NCBI GenBank assembly: GCA_907163375.1
Contig: CAJQUW010003636.1
Span: forward strand, 1 to 64,000
Direction: 5' to 3'
From: Prostheceraeus crozeri
Lineage: Eukaryota > Platyhelminthes > Polycladida > Euryleptidae
DNA: 64,000 nucleotides
The notes beneath the pieces were generated by a model that saw only the letters and a list, made by a program, of their open reading frames with translations, had not been told where the DNA came from and ran no database searches. Positions within the stretch are counted from its first letter, which is position 1. Each line of letters opens with the position of its first letter. The position numbers and the translations under genes were made by a program. Below, piece after piece: positions 24,201 through 38,000 of the stretch.

Positions 24201-25423
24201 AGGAAATAATTTAAAACGTTCTGTACGTTCATCATTTTGAAATATCGCTCCTATAATCAATCAAGAGTATAATAAGATAGATATATAACTTGTAATGTCG
24301 ATTTATAGAACATGCATTGCTCCAGCTTGTAATCAGAGGCCAATAAAGCTTAAGTATTCATTTTACTTTAAGGGGCTTCCCTGCTCATTATATTTGAACA
24401 ATTTTCGAAATCTTTGCGTGCTTTCAAATGTCAGCTCTAAAATATCATCGCACTATATCACGTGTCATTCAATGAATAATTGAAAAGTTCCAGTAACATT
24501 TTCAGTGTGTTTATTCCAGAAAAGCGCTAGGTTTCTTTACCGCTTCAAGGAGAAAGATCCAATTATTAAGAATTTTTATCTGTGAATTCTTGAGATGTTC
24601 TCATAACCAGTCCACTGACCACTCACAATCATGGCTCTGTGAAACAAATTTTAAATCGTTTTCCAGTATTGAAAAAATGGATAATGGTTGTAAAATTGAT
24701 AATGCTGCAAATAGAAACAGCATATTAACCATTAGAATAGTGGGCTATTTCATAATGATACAATACCACCATCTCACGTAAAATTCTCTTCATGAAAATC
24801 CTGCAATTTGCTGTCACCCACTTCCACAACCAACTTGGCAAATAGTTTGACTATGATACAATCTATTAGATCGAAACTGATCTACAAACCATAGATTCTT
24901 TCATGTGCGATCATTGTACATAGATAAGATATCAAACTTCCATTCTATTGTGCTATTATCTGCTTCTATGCTTACATGTATGCTCAGCTACCGTGGCAAT
25001 CCACAATCAAAAGATTCAAGTTAGTGAGTCAGACTGATTCAGTTTATTGACGGTAAAATGGACATATCAGAAATAATGAATGAAACAACATTCGTTAGAA
25101 GAACAAATAATCAAAGCATGCTTTGGATTCATTCACAAAAATGAAGTTATTCAAGTAGATATAAACATGCATCATGATTTTCACTCGGTGTTAAAAATGC
25201 TTCAATTCCGACAGTTGCGGGAGTATCTCTACACTAAATGATCTTATGAACAATTCACTCAGACAGATACGAAAAAAAGCAAGAATCAACTTTTCAATTC
25301 ACAGTGACCGCATCATCTTTCGACAATGAACTCGCAGTTAAACCGCTGTAAAATAATCGATTTACACAATCAAAGGACAAAAAAGACAGTTTTAATGAAA
25401 TGTGAGATGAAATGACAGTTTAA
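21257..25423. repeat. Gene-free 4.2 kb; contains a ~90-bp direct repeat
   Basis: No exon supported. Segments at about 21570-21655 and 21978-22068 are diverged direct copies sharing GTATAAGTTGAAATT and AAAAAGGTCGGAAAATC. A short stretch at 23985-24050 resembles repeat B (GGAATGGAAATTG, then GCCGGGGGAACTTAGTTGG). Confidence 0.5.
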
Positions 25424-25590
25424 CGTCACTGCTCCCCTATAATGAGGCTTAGACGGTGCTGACATGGTCAGACTTCAATCTGTTTAGTCCGGATGCCCTT
25501 CCTGACGACTTCCAAATGACACTCTCGGGGCTCGACCTCTGGACCGAAAGATCGCTAGGCCAAGCACTTAACCACTGCGCCACGGAGACC
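25424..25590 (-). mobile_element. SINE family 1 copy in the ROCO/TIR gene's 3' flank
   Basis: Full-headed copy on the minus strand: GGTCTCCGTGGCGCAGTGGTTAA at its start, B-box-like GGTCGAGCCCC, and GTCAGCACCGTC near its end. It begins 77 bp past the stop of the ROCO/TIR gene and has the same orientation, so it is probably in that gene's 3' UTR. Confidence 0.9.
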
Positions 25591-25666
25591 ATCCTTGAAT
25601 TGTCTTCAAAGTTAGAAAATACAAACCCCCTCTTCATCGGCAAAAACAGTGAATGATGTCAAAATT

Positions 25667-26097
25667 TCACAAAATGACAGGCTGATCAGTGTTCTTGTCC
25701 TCATTGCTGAAAATGTTCATCATTTTGGGGAACAGCCCAGATTTTGTTTCCGGCTCGTGACCTCGATCACAGTGAAGTCGAACGGTTTTGATCAATGGAA
25801 TGTAAAAGTCGATAGTCAACAGCTCAGGCTCTGTAGGATAATGGATTGAACCCAAGGTGGAGAAGTGCAGAGGTGGCTCGATAGACTGAATGTACACGGG
25901 AACGACGGGGATGTTTTCCAGAATCGCTGATTGGGCGTCTTTTAGTTCTACTGACTTGAGATAGTTGAGAGAACAGACAGCAATCACACAGCGACTTTGC
26001 TTGATTAGCTCCTTATTGATCGCCTGGGCAGTCCAATGACTTCCATCTGCATTTGGGTTGTCGTAGTAATTCACCAGCACTGAGACACTCTCGGAAT
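25667..26097 (-). CDS. ROCO/TIR gene, last exon: second part of TIR domain and stop
   Basis: Acceptor TTTACTTTTCAG, then ATTCCGAG; stop TGA at 25669-25667. It encodes SESVSVLVNYYDN, then NKELIKQSRCVIAVCSLNYL and IPVVPVYIQSIEPP, and a short basic tail. These are the beta-C/D region and final strand of a TIR fold. The segment that usually reads WCxxE after the NYLxS motif is shortened here to KSVELKDA, so whether a catalytic glutamate for NAD cleavage is kept needs an alignment. Confidence 0.75.
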
Positions 26098-29000
26098 CTG
26101 AAAAGTAAAGAAATTAGACACCACCAGAGCCAAGTAAGGAGAATCTAGGGTTAAAGAATGCATATTATGGAAGTGATGTTATTTTCCAACTTTTTTAATC
26201 CAGAATTTACATAATCGTTTCTTTTTAATTGTTCAACCTATTGAATGAATCGGCAACCTCAAAAACTGTTTTGATTTGTGAAGCAATAATAATACTGATC
26301 ATATACGCTTATTGATTCATTGTCTCAATAGCAAAAATCCTGTGACAAATGATGATGAATGATGAACTTCTCCTCCATACTAAGGGCTTGTACGGTGCTC
26401 TCATAGTCAGACTTTAATCTGGAGCGTTGTGATCTTTCAGTCCGAATGCCCTTACTGACGACTTCCGATGATACTTTCGGGGTTCGACCTCTGGACCGAT
26501 AGATCGCCAGGCCAAGCACTTAACCACTGTGCCACGGAGACCGGACTCCCTTTCTGACGACTTCCAATGCCACTTTCGGGGCTCGACCTCTGCACCGATA
26601 GATCGCCAGGCCAAGCACTTAACCACTGTGCCACGGAGGCTACTAGCACTCTGAGACAACTTAACAATCTCAATATCAAGTTAACATTACATGCAATAAA
26701 ATACAATTATACCATAAAAGTCGCAGTAATGGGTCCTCGGTATATAATTAAATCGGTGTATATAATTGAATAGATAGCTAAAATATTCATTGTCACACGA
26801 TGGCTACTTAACTTTCTTTATTTAAACATAACTTGCACGTACAAGACTTCATGAATTTAGATCATGATTCCATCGGTAGATAAGCGGTCCTAACTTTTCT
26901 GTTTAATTATAGCAAATCAAACGGTCAATAAATAGCAATAGACACTATATTTAAGTTGCTGATCTACAAATTTACAGCATTCTGAAACTCAAAGGAACTG
27001 GCAAGAACTCGGTTGATCAAAGGCAATGACATGAATGATGTAATTTCTGCCATGTTACCATGCAGCCACAGCTGCTGTAAAATATGTGGACGACTTGAGT
27101 TTGACATCAGCTTTCAATTCAAATTAATATAATAATAATAATAATCGTTTATTTGAAATAGAACCGCAATACTGAAAATCGTGGGGCGTTACAAAGTAGT
27201 CAAAAAGTCGTTTGAAGTAAGCAAACTTAACAAACCACAATGAAGCGAATAAAGTGATATCGAACATAAATAGTAAAATTTAAATATAATATTCTACTAG
27301 AAAATTAGAGATAAAAAATAACATATTTAATAAAGAATATATAAAATTGAATAGTTAACTACTGTTCAGAATGAGTTGCAAAATTCATAAGTTTCCTGAT
27401 GATTACTTCCTAAATCTGTTGAAATCCAAAGCCTTGCTATGTTCCAGAAAAAATTGACTTTGCCACATCCCTTCCGTCGAAATTGTAGCCAATGTCATCA
27501 TTCTGGGGTTGATTATCAAAAAATTGGAATCGGATAACTGCGTTAACTACGTACATTTATAGTGGGATAAAAATGTCAAACAAGCGATTTTCCGAATTAA
27601 GTTAAGTGCGAATAACAGAATTGAGTCTAACTTTATAAATGATGAGTTCATGTGCTGTACATTGGTTTCATTGTACTTCAGAGCTTCCGTGTTGGGCTCA
27701 ACAAAATCTAATCAAGCCGTCTACCTTCACAGAATCCTTTCTCGAGACGAAGAAGGAACATGCAACTGTGTGTCCAATGAATTAGCAAGACGAGGATGTA
27801 CATGCAACATTACATGAGATGAGATGTACATGCAACATTACATGAGATGTACATGCAACATTACATGAGATGAGATGTACATGCAACATTACATGAGATG
27901 TACATGCAACATTACATGAGATGAGATGTACATGCAACATTACATGAGACAAGGATGTACATGCAACATTACATGAGACGAGGATGTACATGCAACATTA
28001 CATGAGATGAGATGTACATGCAACATTACATGAAATGAGATGTACATGCAACATTACATGAGATGAGATGTACATGCAACATTACATGAGACGAGGATGT
28101 ACATGCAACATTACATGAGATGAGATGTACATGCAACATTACATGAAATGAGATGTACATGCAACATTACATGAGATGAGATGTACATGCAACATTACAT
28201 GAGATGATGGAAGCGATGTATGCTATGTCCAAACACGAGTTCCTAGCTCCAAATTGCATTCCGTCCCCTTCTGTTGAACTGAGGCTGGCCAAACATCCTT
28301 TTGTGATCACTGTGCGACTTAAACGATTTAATTTGATTTCTCATTGACTTAGGATCCATTCACACCGAAAGCGGCGCAGCGCGTCCACACGCGTCCAGAA
28401 TTTCGCTCAGAACCTTAATGAACCTATCCGCTGTTCACACCGGACGCGGCGCGGTCCCGCATAGGTTTATTCATGCTCTGAACGATAATTCTAGACAGGT
28501 GAGGACGCGTCTGGTGTGAAGCGACCTTTAAACTTCTGCATTGTACACATATCTTTATTTTCTCATTTGCTATTTGCGATAATTTCATGACAACTGCGAT
28601 TCCTACTTCTACCAATAAACACAAATTTCTGCAAACAACATGAAAATGATGTCGACTCGCACTACCCTGAAAATCCTGAAATAATCTACCATTTACCTGA
28701 CTTAGTTGATAAATCCTTCAATGGCCTTGGCTTGAATAATGCCATCAATAATGTTCGCTAGGAGTACATGAATGTTTCACTACAATGATGATGCGTTTAT
28801 TACTCATATCTCTGAGGTGACTGACGATCGAGGAGAATTCTACATAAAATGCATTTGCAACAGCTCTGTCAGTGGAATGGTCCTTAGAATCCATCGTTAG
28901 ATAACTTAGATTGAATCTACATTTCCGCGAAAAATATTTGTCTTACCATTATATTGTCATCAACTGCTCCTCTGTGACTCTGGCTCTGTCCCTTGAGCTG

Positions 29001-32000
29001 CAAAAATCTTGTGAGGCTACTCAATGGTGATCACAAGAAAAAAATGAAGCGCTCTTTAATGTCAAAAATTTCTCCTTTTTGCAATTTTGATTGAAACGTT
29101 GCGTCATGCGGAGTGTGCTACTACCAAACGATTATTAAGTAGTTTGTTTACAATGCCATCTTTCAATAATCAAAAGCTAACTGCAAATTCAAATCACAGA
29201 ATAAAACTGTTGAATGTCTCAAACATGACGGCGACAAGGAGGTTAAAATTGATAGAGCAGAAGCAACTTAGAATGGGAGCACACACGTCAAGCAGCATCC
29301 ACATTCGAGGACAATATTTGATATTCACATAAAAATCAATCTCAGCCTCGACCTGATCGATGTCGAACTCCTAGGTCCAGCATGATGCGATGTTGATGGA
29401 TTTTAGCCGTGGAGGTAAGACAAAAATATCTCTCCTTTGCTTTGAAGACGATTCTTATCTTCAAATGAACGTGAAGGTTATACAGGGTGTCCATAAAGTT
29501 TGTACCTGGTTTTAGGCCACTGTAATTTTAATGGAAGATGTTCGAAATCAAATTTGATTAGTCACACGTTGTGATGAGACCCCCAAGTTTTTGTTTACAG
29601 CAACACTTAATGTCAAAACAAGTTTCAAACGAAAGCTGTTGGATGCAATGGCGGGCGCGATCACAGAATTAAATATTTTGTTTATCTGCTTCGGTTTGCT
29701 AGATGTGTGATTAATTCGAATTCGCCGGCACATCGCGGAACTTAGTCAGTGGGCGAGAAGGAATTCCTAATACCTTACAGAGATAGGAAAAAAGTAGTGC
29801 GTCGCTTGTGGATTGCTGTGAATTCCAGTTCCAGCAAAGTGCTTTGATTACCACAATTCCTTCAGATTCGAAGACTTAAGATCATTGTGCACAAGTTTAC
29901 TCAATATTGTTGGTCGATCCGATGATTATTAAGGGAAATAGCAGGCGCACGAAAATTTTCACCTGATGATTTCACATCCTCTTCTCAGCAGTCCTCACTG
30001 CATAGTGTATACACTGAATCCAATGTTAGCCAAGACAGCCATGTGTGTTTTGGTGTGTGCGAAGTGATATCACAGCACGCACGTCTCTCTCACTAGCTTT
30101 GGTGTCCTTTGCTGACAGCTTATTGTTTGCCATTTCCAATAGCAAGCGATACACGAATCCATTTGAGAAGGAGCAAGTTGTTTAATTCTGTGGTGTGCCA
30201 TTTCGATGCCAAGGACAGATACGTAACTTCCATTCTAGGAAACCGAAGACGCGCGCAGATGAATCTAATTCTGTGGGCGCGATTAATCGTGAGATAGAAT
30301 CAACCGCGCGGTTCTAGAATGGCCAGGAATCGCAAGATTTTTTGCAAAGGGACTTCTCAATGAAATTGGCTTGATGAGGAACAAATATGGCTGTTTTCCT
30401 TTTCACTGAATAGAAATTTGACACCTGCATACATACATATAGGCACACAGATGCGCGAGTGCTCAGGAGTTACCTTGTGACGCGATTTTTCATTCCTACA
30501 TCGAAGTGAATCTCTATGGGACTCCTGTGGGAATTCCCACACATCCAAAGAAGCGGTTAAAACTGAGTACAAACTTCATGGACACCCTGTATCACGTCTT
30601 CAAAACAAGGGAGCGATGATTTCATCATGACTCTTGACTAGATGAAGAACTTCCCGCAAAAAGCAACGAAAGATATTGATAGAATTCATGAATGTCATTT
30701 CCGTCTTCTCTACATGGTATCAAGACTGAATCAGAAATCAAGACTGAAGAAAAGCATTTTAAAATCTTTCATTTCTATTAACATTGAATTTATTACCTTT
30801 GATTCCAAATGTCCTTCTTGTTTCATTTTCCAGGAATGGGACCAAGTCAGTCTGGACGAAGATACGGTCTTGAGGACAGCAGGAAATGAATGCATCGACG
30901 CGCTCTTGCAACCCAGGAATAGTGTAATCAACGTCTTTCTGAAAACAATAGAAGTGCATTGGCCATGACGCTTCAGAATATACGTAGCAATAAATGCAGT
31001 CAATTAACCTGAGCTACGGTAACCTGTAAAAAGTGTAGATCTTTTAGTATACACTACTTAGTAATTTACTTCTTTGAGCATGCATGGAATCATGAATCAT
31101 TTCCACTTTTATACAATAAGTTTACTGCAAAATGAAGATTTGAAGACTTAAAACCTCTGTGAGTGGACCATCTGCGGAACACACGAAAGTGGGCCATGCA
31201 AAGATGTAGTCAAAAATATTTAATTTTTAAATATATTAATTTCTTTCTCGTGTAAATTGCAACATGGAAAATAATCTTCATTCAATGAAATAGCTGTTGC
31301 GGCATGCATGCATTGCATGTCTATTGGTGCAAATCTTCATTTTTCGGAGAATGTAAAAGCGGTGATTGCATTTACTGACATCTTGAGCGTGATCATGCCA
31401 AGTGAGACGATTATTCCAAGTTCCGCCAAGTACTTATCTAAAGAATCAAAATTAAAAGGTCGATTTCTGATAAAAACAAATTCAAGCCGATACGTATTCG
31501 GAAAATTTAGTATTCAGTTAATTATAATGTCAAGTGGAAGCTTATTCGATCGTTATATTTATTATTTTATAATTGTAAGCAATTAAAAAATCGACATTTT
31601 GTCTCCAACAGTTAGAAAGAGCACATGTCACCACAACCAGTCTGCGGGATGATTGAACAATACGAGAGCTCATGCTGCCGCATTCCTACATATTTTGACT
31701 TGATCTTCTATCCACAGTAAGGAAATGTTATAGAAAAAACAGCCGATCGCATGACATCTTTGAATTAAATCTTTTTTTCAGACAATGATTCTTCCTGTGA
31801 GCATGTGTTCACAGCACAGAGATAGATTCCTTCGCGTCTTGGTTAGTCTAGAGCCAACAGAATCCTATCCCAGTCATTGACATAGATATTCGTCTCTCTT
31901 GGGCTTGTGTGATTGGTCAAGCGTGCGCATTGCAGATGCAGCTCTTATCGGAGAGCTCACGAAACTCAACAGTCAGATTGCAGGCAGGCCTGTCAAGTGA

Positions 32001-35000
32001 AAAATACGCATCTTTGACTCAATCTTTCTCCGTGATAAATTCGTCAAATGGAAGTATTATTCACACCGTTCGACTCTTCACGCTTCAAATTTACTGACTG
32101 TGTACGTTTCATTTGTTGTCAATGTTATGGTTCGTCAGAATTCAGGCTTGAATTTGCATTACGTTAAAATGGAAAATTGATGTTCTTGCCCCTCGAGACT
32201 AGTTCTGTCAGTGACCCTCAGTATTGAGGAAAGTCATCTTTTGACCGAAGCACGCTGACAAGGCAGTTTATCTCTGTGATTCACAGTGAATTCGAAAGAC
32301 GCGTAAAAATACTCACAGCGCTAACCCTATTTGCATTTGCAGTTATTCGTGTTCAATTAAATGCTATTACTGCCGATAGAGATGGCAAGAGACCGGTAAT
32401 TCTGAATCACGTGAAATGCATGTAAAGCTGTTGTGCAATGTATATTCGCGGTCATGATTTCCACGTAATTGTCACGTCACATACTGCAACTTTCATAATC
32501 TCGTGACTATGTCACAATTTCTAGAAAATTACAGAAGAAGCACGTGCTAAAGAAAGTTCTTACATGTACAATAACTTCGTTGTGTTCATCTTTGATAATT
32601 AATTGTCTAAATGTCGTCAAAATGACACACTCCACGAGTCATGAGAAGCTCAAAGTTCACGAAACATTCAATGTTGTTGTAGTGTTGTAGATAACAATGA
32701 TAAAAATTTGCGCTCATCAGCAATTAAAAAATAAACAAGACATTCCTACAATGCATCAGAAAAAATGCGACACTCGAATAATGTTAATAAAGTTAGAAAA
32801 GAGCGTAGTCGAGAGCGTTAAGGCATGCAGGAAGGGCCATAAACCACAAATCTTAGAATATCAACATGTCAAACATGTCAAAACATGTCAAACTTTATGA
32901 CTCTGGGCTTAGTGCTTCACGCAGTCAGAGAAACATGCAAAGTCTCACTTTTACCAAAACTTTGGTGGATGAATTTGATTCATCTTTTAACATTTAGCTC
33001 ATGTAATGATCAACAAATATTAGTCCGGGAGCTAGCGTGAAGTTGTGCAGGGAACGAGGTAGTTCTACATTCGTTGGTGTAACTGCAAATTTTAACATCG
33101 AAATTTCAGGAAAATTGTTGATATACTTTAACGAAAAGTGTCTGTTTGTACACTTTACTTCATCCTCTGTCACTGAATGATAACTCATTTGAAAGATCAT
33201 GATCTGTAGATGATTTCTATAATAACCAGGTCAACAAAATACCAATTTCTGTAACTTTTATGAGCAAAAATTCGAAAAAATGGAGTCAACACCTTAAATG
33301 TCACAATTTTACCACTGGAAATACATAGGATTTTGATATCATCTCTATTTCTGAAAAGCAAATGATCTGATCCGGCAGACGCGAAGTTTTGCAGTAGGTT
33401 AGAGGTGTACTATGCTATGTGAAAGTTTTATGTACTACCTCGTTCCCTGCACAACTTCACGCTAGCTCCCGGACTAAATCTCCACATCCACTTTATGAGT
33501 TCGAAAGTGGTTTTTTCCGTTTTAAGCGCTCCGAACAACATGAAATTAAACTCGGTTTGGATATTGTAGTGAGTGAACCATGAAAATTTTGTTAATATTT
33601 CAAGTGGAATTAGGGAAAAATGAAATCTACACATGATTCAATCTAAGGTGCTGCAAATCTATTGAAGAATTGAAGAATGAACTACAAAGTTATGAATGAA
33701 TCCTTGCAGATCATCCAAAGAGTCCGTTGTCATCCAATAATCGTTCCTGACCATGCTCCTCTTGATGCACAAGCATTTTCCTAATTTTCTAAACGTAATT
33801 CAAAATGAACAGAACTTCACATGATGAGGATTTTTTGGACAACTTCATGTTGAAAAAATCCGTCAAAGCTTAGAATTTTTTAGAAGTTTGAGATATTCAA
33901 CAATTTGTCTGCAACATAGCGTACAACGTCATGACTGCTAGGGAACCTTCCAATTACCCTGAAGGTGCCATCAGGTTGTACGGACAACAATCTTCGAAGA
34001 CCAGATCGTTTACAATGATAAAATATAATTTGTGTGACGGTATTACGCTTGAAATGTAATAACGTTACATTCTAAGCAGCATTAATGACGCGAGTGAAAA
34101 TCAAATTCACAGCTGTTCCATCATAAGTGACCAATGCTAGCTTAGGATATGAGATTATGCCACATGAATTTGATTGAAGCTCTTCAGGATCATTTCATTC
34201 AATCTCAAATCTTTTCATTTCATGCAAGCTTTGAGTACGAATATTTACCCTTGATTCACTCACAACACAGTCATATGTTTGATTTATGAATATTTAGTGA
34301 CATACAAGTACTTCTCTTCAGCACTGATTTTCTACACTTCGTACTGACATTTGATTGCGAAATGTTTCAAAAGTAATTTCGTTTAGAAGCAGCGGCACAG
34401 TCTAAAAGGCCAAGAAATTGATAAACAATTTTATTTCTCTATCCGGCAAAATTGAGATACAAATTCCAATATTTTGAGTAGGAAAAACATTAAAATAAGA
34501 GAAGATATGAAATATTGTCATAATAAATGATCCACTTTGATGCGAGACATGAAGCTGGTTGTGCTTTGCAGAAATGGATCTCAAGTCTGCTTCAAATGTG
34601 GTCTGTGACTCCAAGCCTATATGACAGATAAACCGTTTAGTTTTCGCCCATCTGAACAACATTGAAATAAAAACAAATGTCATTTCTCATGGCCATGCCG
34701 CTTCTCTTCGTGAATTTACATGCGGGGAATGAAATTGTATCAGACATTTGGACAGAATGTGAACATGAACGCCCGAAATCTACGACTGCTCCGTCACCCG
34801 CCGTTGCCAGACATTTGATTACTTGCGGCAAACGCTCTCAAGCTTTGTGTGATAAGACGTCCAATTTTTCTACTTTAAACGTAATCGCGTTAAATTTTCT
34901 CTGATAATTTTAGAAAGTGTCTGTATAAAAGTGTTGAAGCCACCTTTGAGTACAGGAAGAGTTTCTTTTCAATTTGAGGCTTTGGTGACTTTCTCTTATT

Positions 35001-38000
35001 AACTTGTTGCTTTTTTGTCCTGATTTCTAGTAATTGTGCTTTATGATTTTGAAGAAGTCCTCATTCGGCGAAACCAGTTCACATTCCATGAAACTCTGCT
35101 AAAATAATATCCTTACTTCATAAAAAGTTTTGAAGGTCAAAATGTTGATTGGCTAACACGTTCAAGTGATACAGAAGTGTTCAAACATGAAAATACTCAA
35201 TTTTAAGAAGATTTTTTCCTCTATCACAATAGATATCTAAGCAACAGAGCATCGGAGCACCATGAAACTTTATCAGAAGTAAGCCCGCTGTTGTATGATG
35301 GTGCCCAGGCAAAATATATTATATCGCAGAATTTGAATTCAGGGAAACCAATTGAAATTGAGATTTTCTCAAAAAATTGGCACTTTTAATTTTTGGGAAT
35401 TTTTTCAGTGTTCCCATGGTTCAATCATCTCGAAAAAAATACGATATAGCCAAAAGGTGCAAGAAAAATATGCAAAAGAAATAACATGCTAACCCTAACT
35501 AGTTTGGTTCACAAAAATTCCCAAAAATCTGTGGGCCCACGACTTTTTCAAAAAAGAGAACGTTTGGGACTCGAACTCTGATTCTAGGGTTCGTATGGAC
35601 TCACAAATGGTACCGTTGGATAGAGCTTGTTGAGACGCTTCAAATGATATATCATATGTCCCATTTCGGTGGAGTCCGGCTCCGGAAAAAATTTTTGGGG
35701 GGTCCAATAGGGCCAAAAATAACCCGATTTTCGTGGGCCTTGAAAAGTCAAAATGTCGGTATGTTGGAGTTGAGACTTGACTTAAGTCCCCCTGAAAGCC
35801 CAGTAATTAGCCCTCAATACTTACACCCCGATGTTTTGATTGGTAAAGTGTTTCATTGTTGTTGTCATCTGCCACTGTCAATATCTCTGTGCCTTCGTGA
35901 GTCAAAGTCATGTTCACTTTCTGTCCAAATGTCTGATACAATTGCATTCCGCATGTAAATTCACGAAGAGAAGCGGCGTGGCCATGAAAAATGACATTTG
36001 TTTATATTTCAATATTGCACAGATAAAGCCCTATCGATAGAGATAATGAACTACCGCTACAAAGAAATCATCTCGGTCCCTGAAAATGATCACGCAATCA
36101 AGAGTTTGGGAGCCCCTGGGCTAAGCCCTATCACAGAAGAATTTTGTATGAACCAATGCTTTAACAACAAACGTTTGTCGCAGTACATGGGATATCTAGA
36201 GAAAACGACAACTATATGTATTACGTCAATAAAAGACACTAACACCCTTGATTCCCCGACCTCACTCGCCAGACCCAGGAACCGAATCGAAGTCCGCGGT
36301 GGACACGAGTTCGCACTTTCTTCACCAGGCCACGCTGACCTGACTTGACTGACCCAGGAATCGAACCGAAGTCGGCGGTGGACACGAGCTCGCATCTTCT
36401 TCACTAGGCCACGCTGACCTTACTCGCCAGACCCAGGAACCGAACCGAAGTCCGCGGTGGAGACGAGCTCGCACTTTCTTCACTAGGCCACGCTGACCTC
36501 ACTCGCCTGACCCAGGAATCCAACCGAAGTCCGCGGTGGAGACGAGCTCGCACCTTCTTCACTAGGCCACGCTGACCTCACTCGCCTGACCCAGGAATCG
36601 AACTGCAGTCCGCGGTGGACACGAGCTGGCACCTTCTTCACTAGGCCACGCTGACCGCTCTCGTCTCACCCAGGAATCAAACCGAGGTCCGCGGTGGAGA
36701 CGAGCTCGCACTTTCTTCACTAATCCACGCTGATCACTCTCGCCTGACCCAGGAATCCAACCGAAGTCCGCGGTGGAGACGAGCTCGCATCTTCTTCACT
36801 AGGCCACGCTGACCTTACTCGCCTGACCCAGGAATCCAACCGAAGTCCGCGGTGGAGACGAGCTCGCACTTTCTTCACTAGGCCACGCTGACTGCACTCG
36901 CCAGACCCAGGAATCGAACTGCAGTCCGCGGTGGACACGACCTCGCATCTTCTTCACTAGGCCACGCTGACCTCACTCGCCTGACCCAGGAATCGAACTG
37001 AAGTCCGCGGTGGAGACGAGCTCGCACCTTCTTCACTAGGCCACGCTGACCTTACTCGCCTGACCCAGGAATCGAACCGAAGTCGGCGGTGGACACGAGC
37101 TGGCACCTTCTTCACTAGGCCACGCTGACCTTACTCGCCTGACCCAGGAACCGAACTGCAGTCCGCGGTGGAGACGAGCTCGCATCTTCTTCACTAGGCC
37201 ACGCTGACCGCATTCCCCCGACCCAGGAACCGAACTGCAGTCAGCGGTGGAGACGAGCTCGCACCTTCTTCACTAGGCCACGCTGACCTCACTCGCCTGA
37301 CCCAGGAATCGAACCGAAGACCGCGGTGGAGACGAGCTCGCACCTTCTTCACTAGGCCACGCTGACTGCACTCGCCTGACACAGGAATCGAACTGAAGTC
37401 CGCGGGGGAGACGAGCTCGCATCTTCTTCACTAGGCCACGCTGACCGCTCTCATTTGAGCCAGGAATCCAACCGAAGTCCGCGGTGGAGACGAGCTCGCA
37501 CCTTCTTCACTAGGCCACGCTGACCTTACTCGCCTGACCCAGGAATCGAACTGCAGTCCGCGGTGGACACGACCTCGCACCTTCTTCACTAGGCCACGCT
37601 GACCTCACTCGCCTGACCCACGAATCGAACCGAGGTCCGCGGTGGAGACGAGCTCGCACCTTCTTCACTAGGCCACGCCGACCTCACTCGCCTGACCCAG
37701 GAATCGAACCGAAGTCCGCGGTGGAGACGAGCTCGCATCTTCTTCACTAGGCCACGCTGACCTCACTCGCCTGACCCAGGAATCAAACCGAAGTCCGCGG
37801 TGGAGACGAGCTCGCACCTTCTTCACTAGGCCACGCTGACCTCACTCGCCTGACCCAGGAATCGAACCCAACTCCGTGGTGGAGACGAGCTCGCACCTTC
37901 TTCACTAGGCCACGCTGACCTCACTCGCCTGACCCAGGAATCGAACCGAAGTCCGCGGTGGACACGAGCTCGCACCTTCTTCACTAGGCCACGCTGACCT

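Noticed and set aside
27791-28206. Regular short repeats that could be mistaken for a CRISPR array
   Set aside because: Units are contiguous with no unique spacers, and the window is eukaryotic.
30642-30968. Plus-strand frame of 108 codons
   Set aside because: It is antisense to the TIR exon at 30938-30797, which has splice sites and domain similarity.
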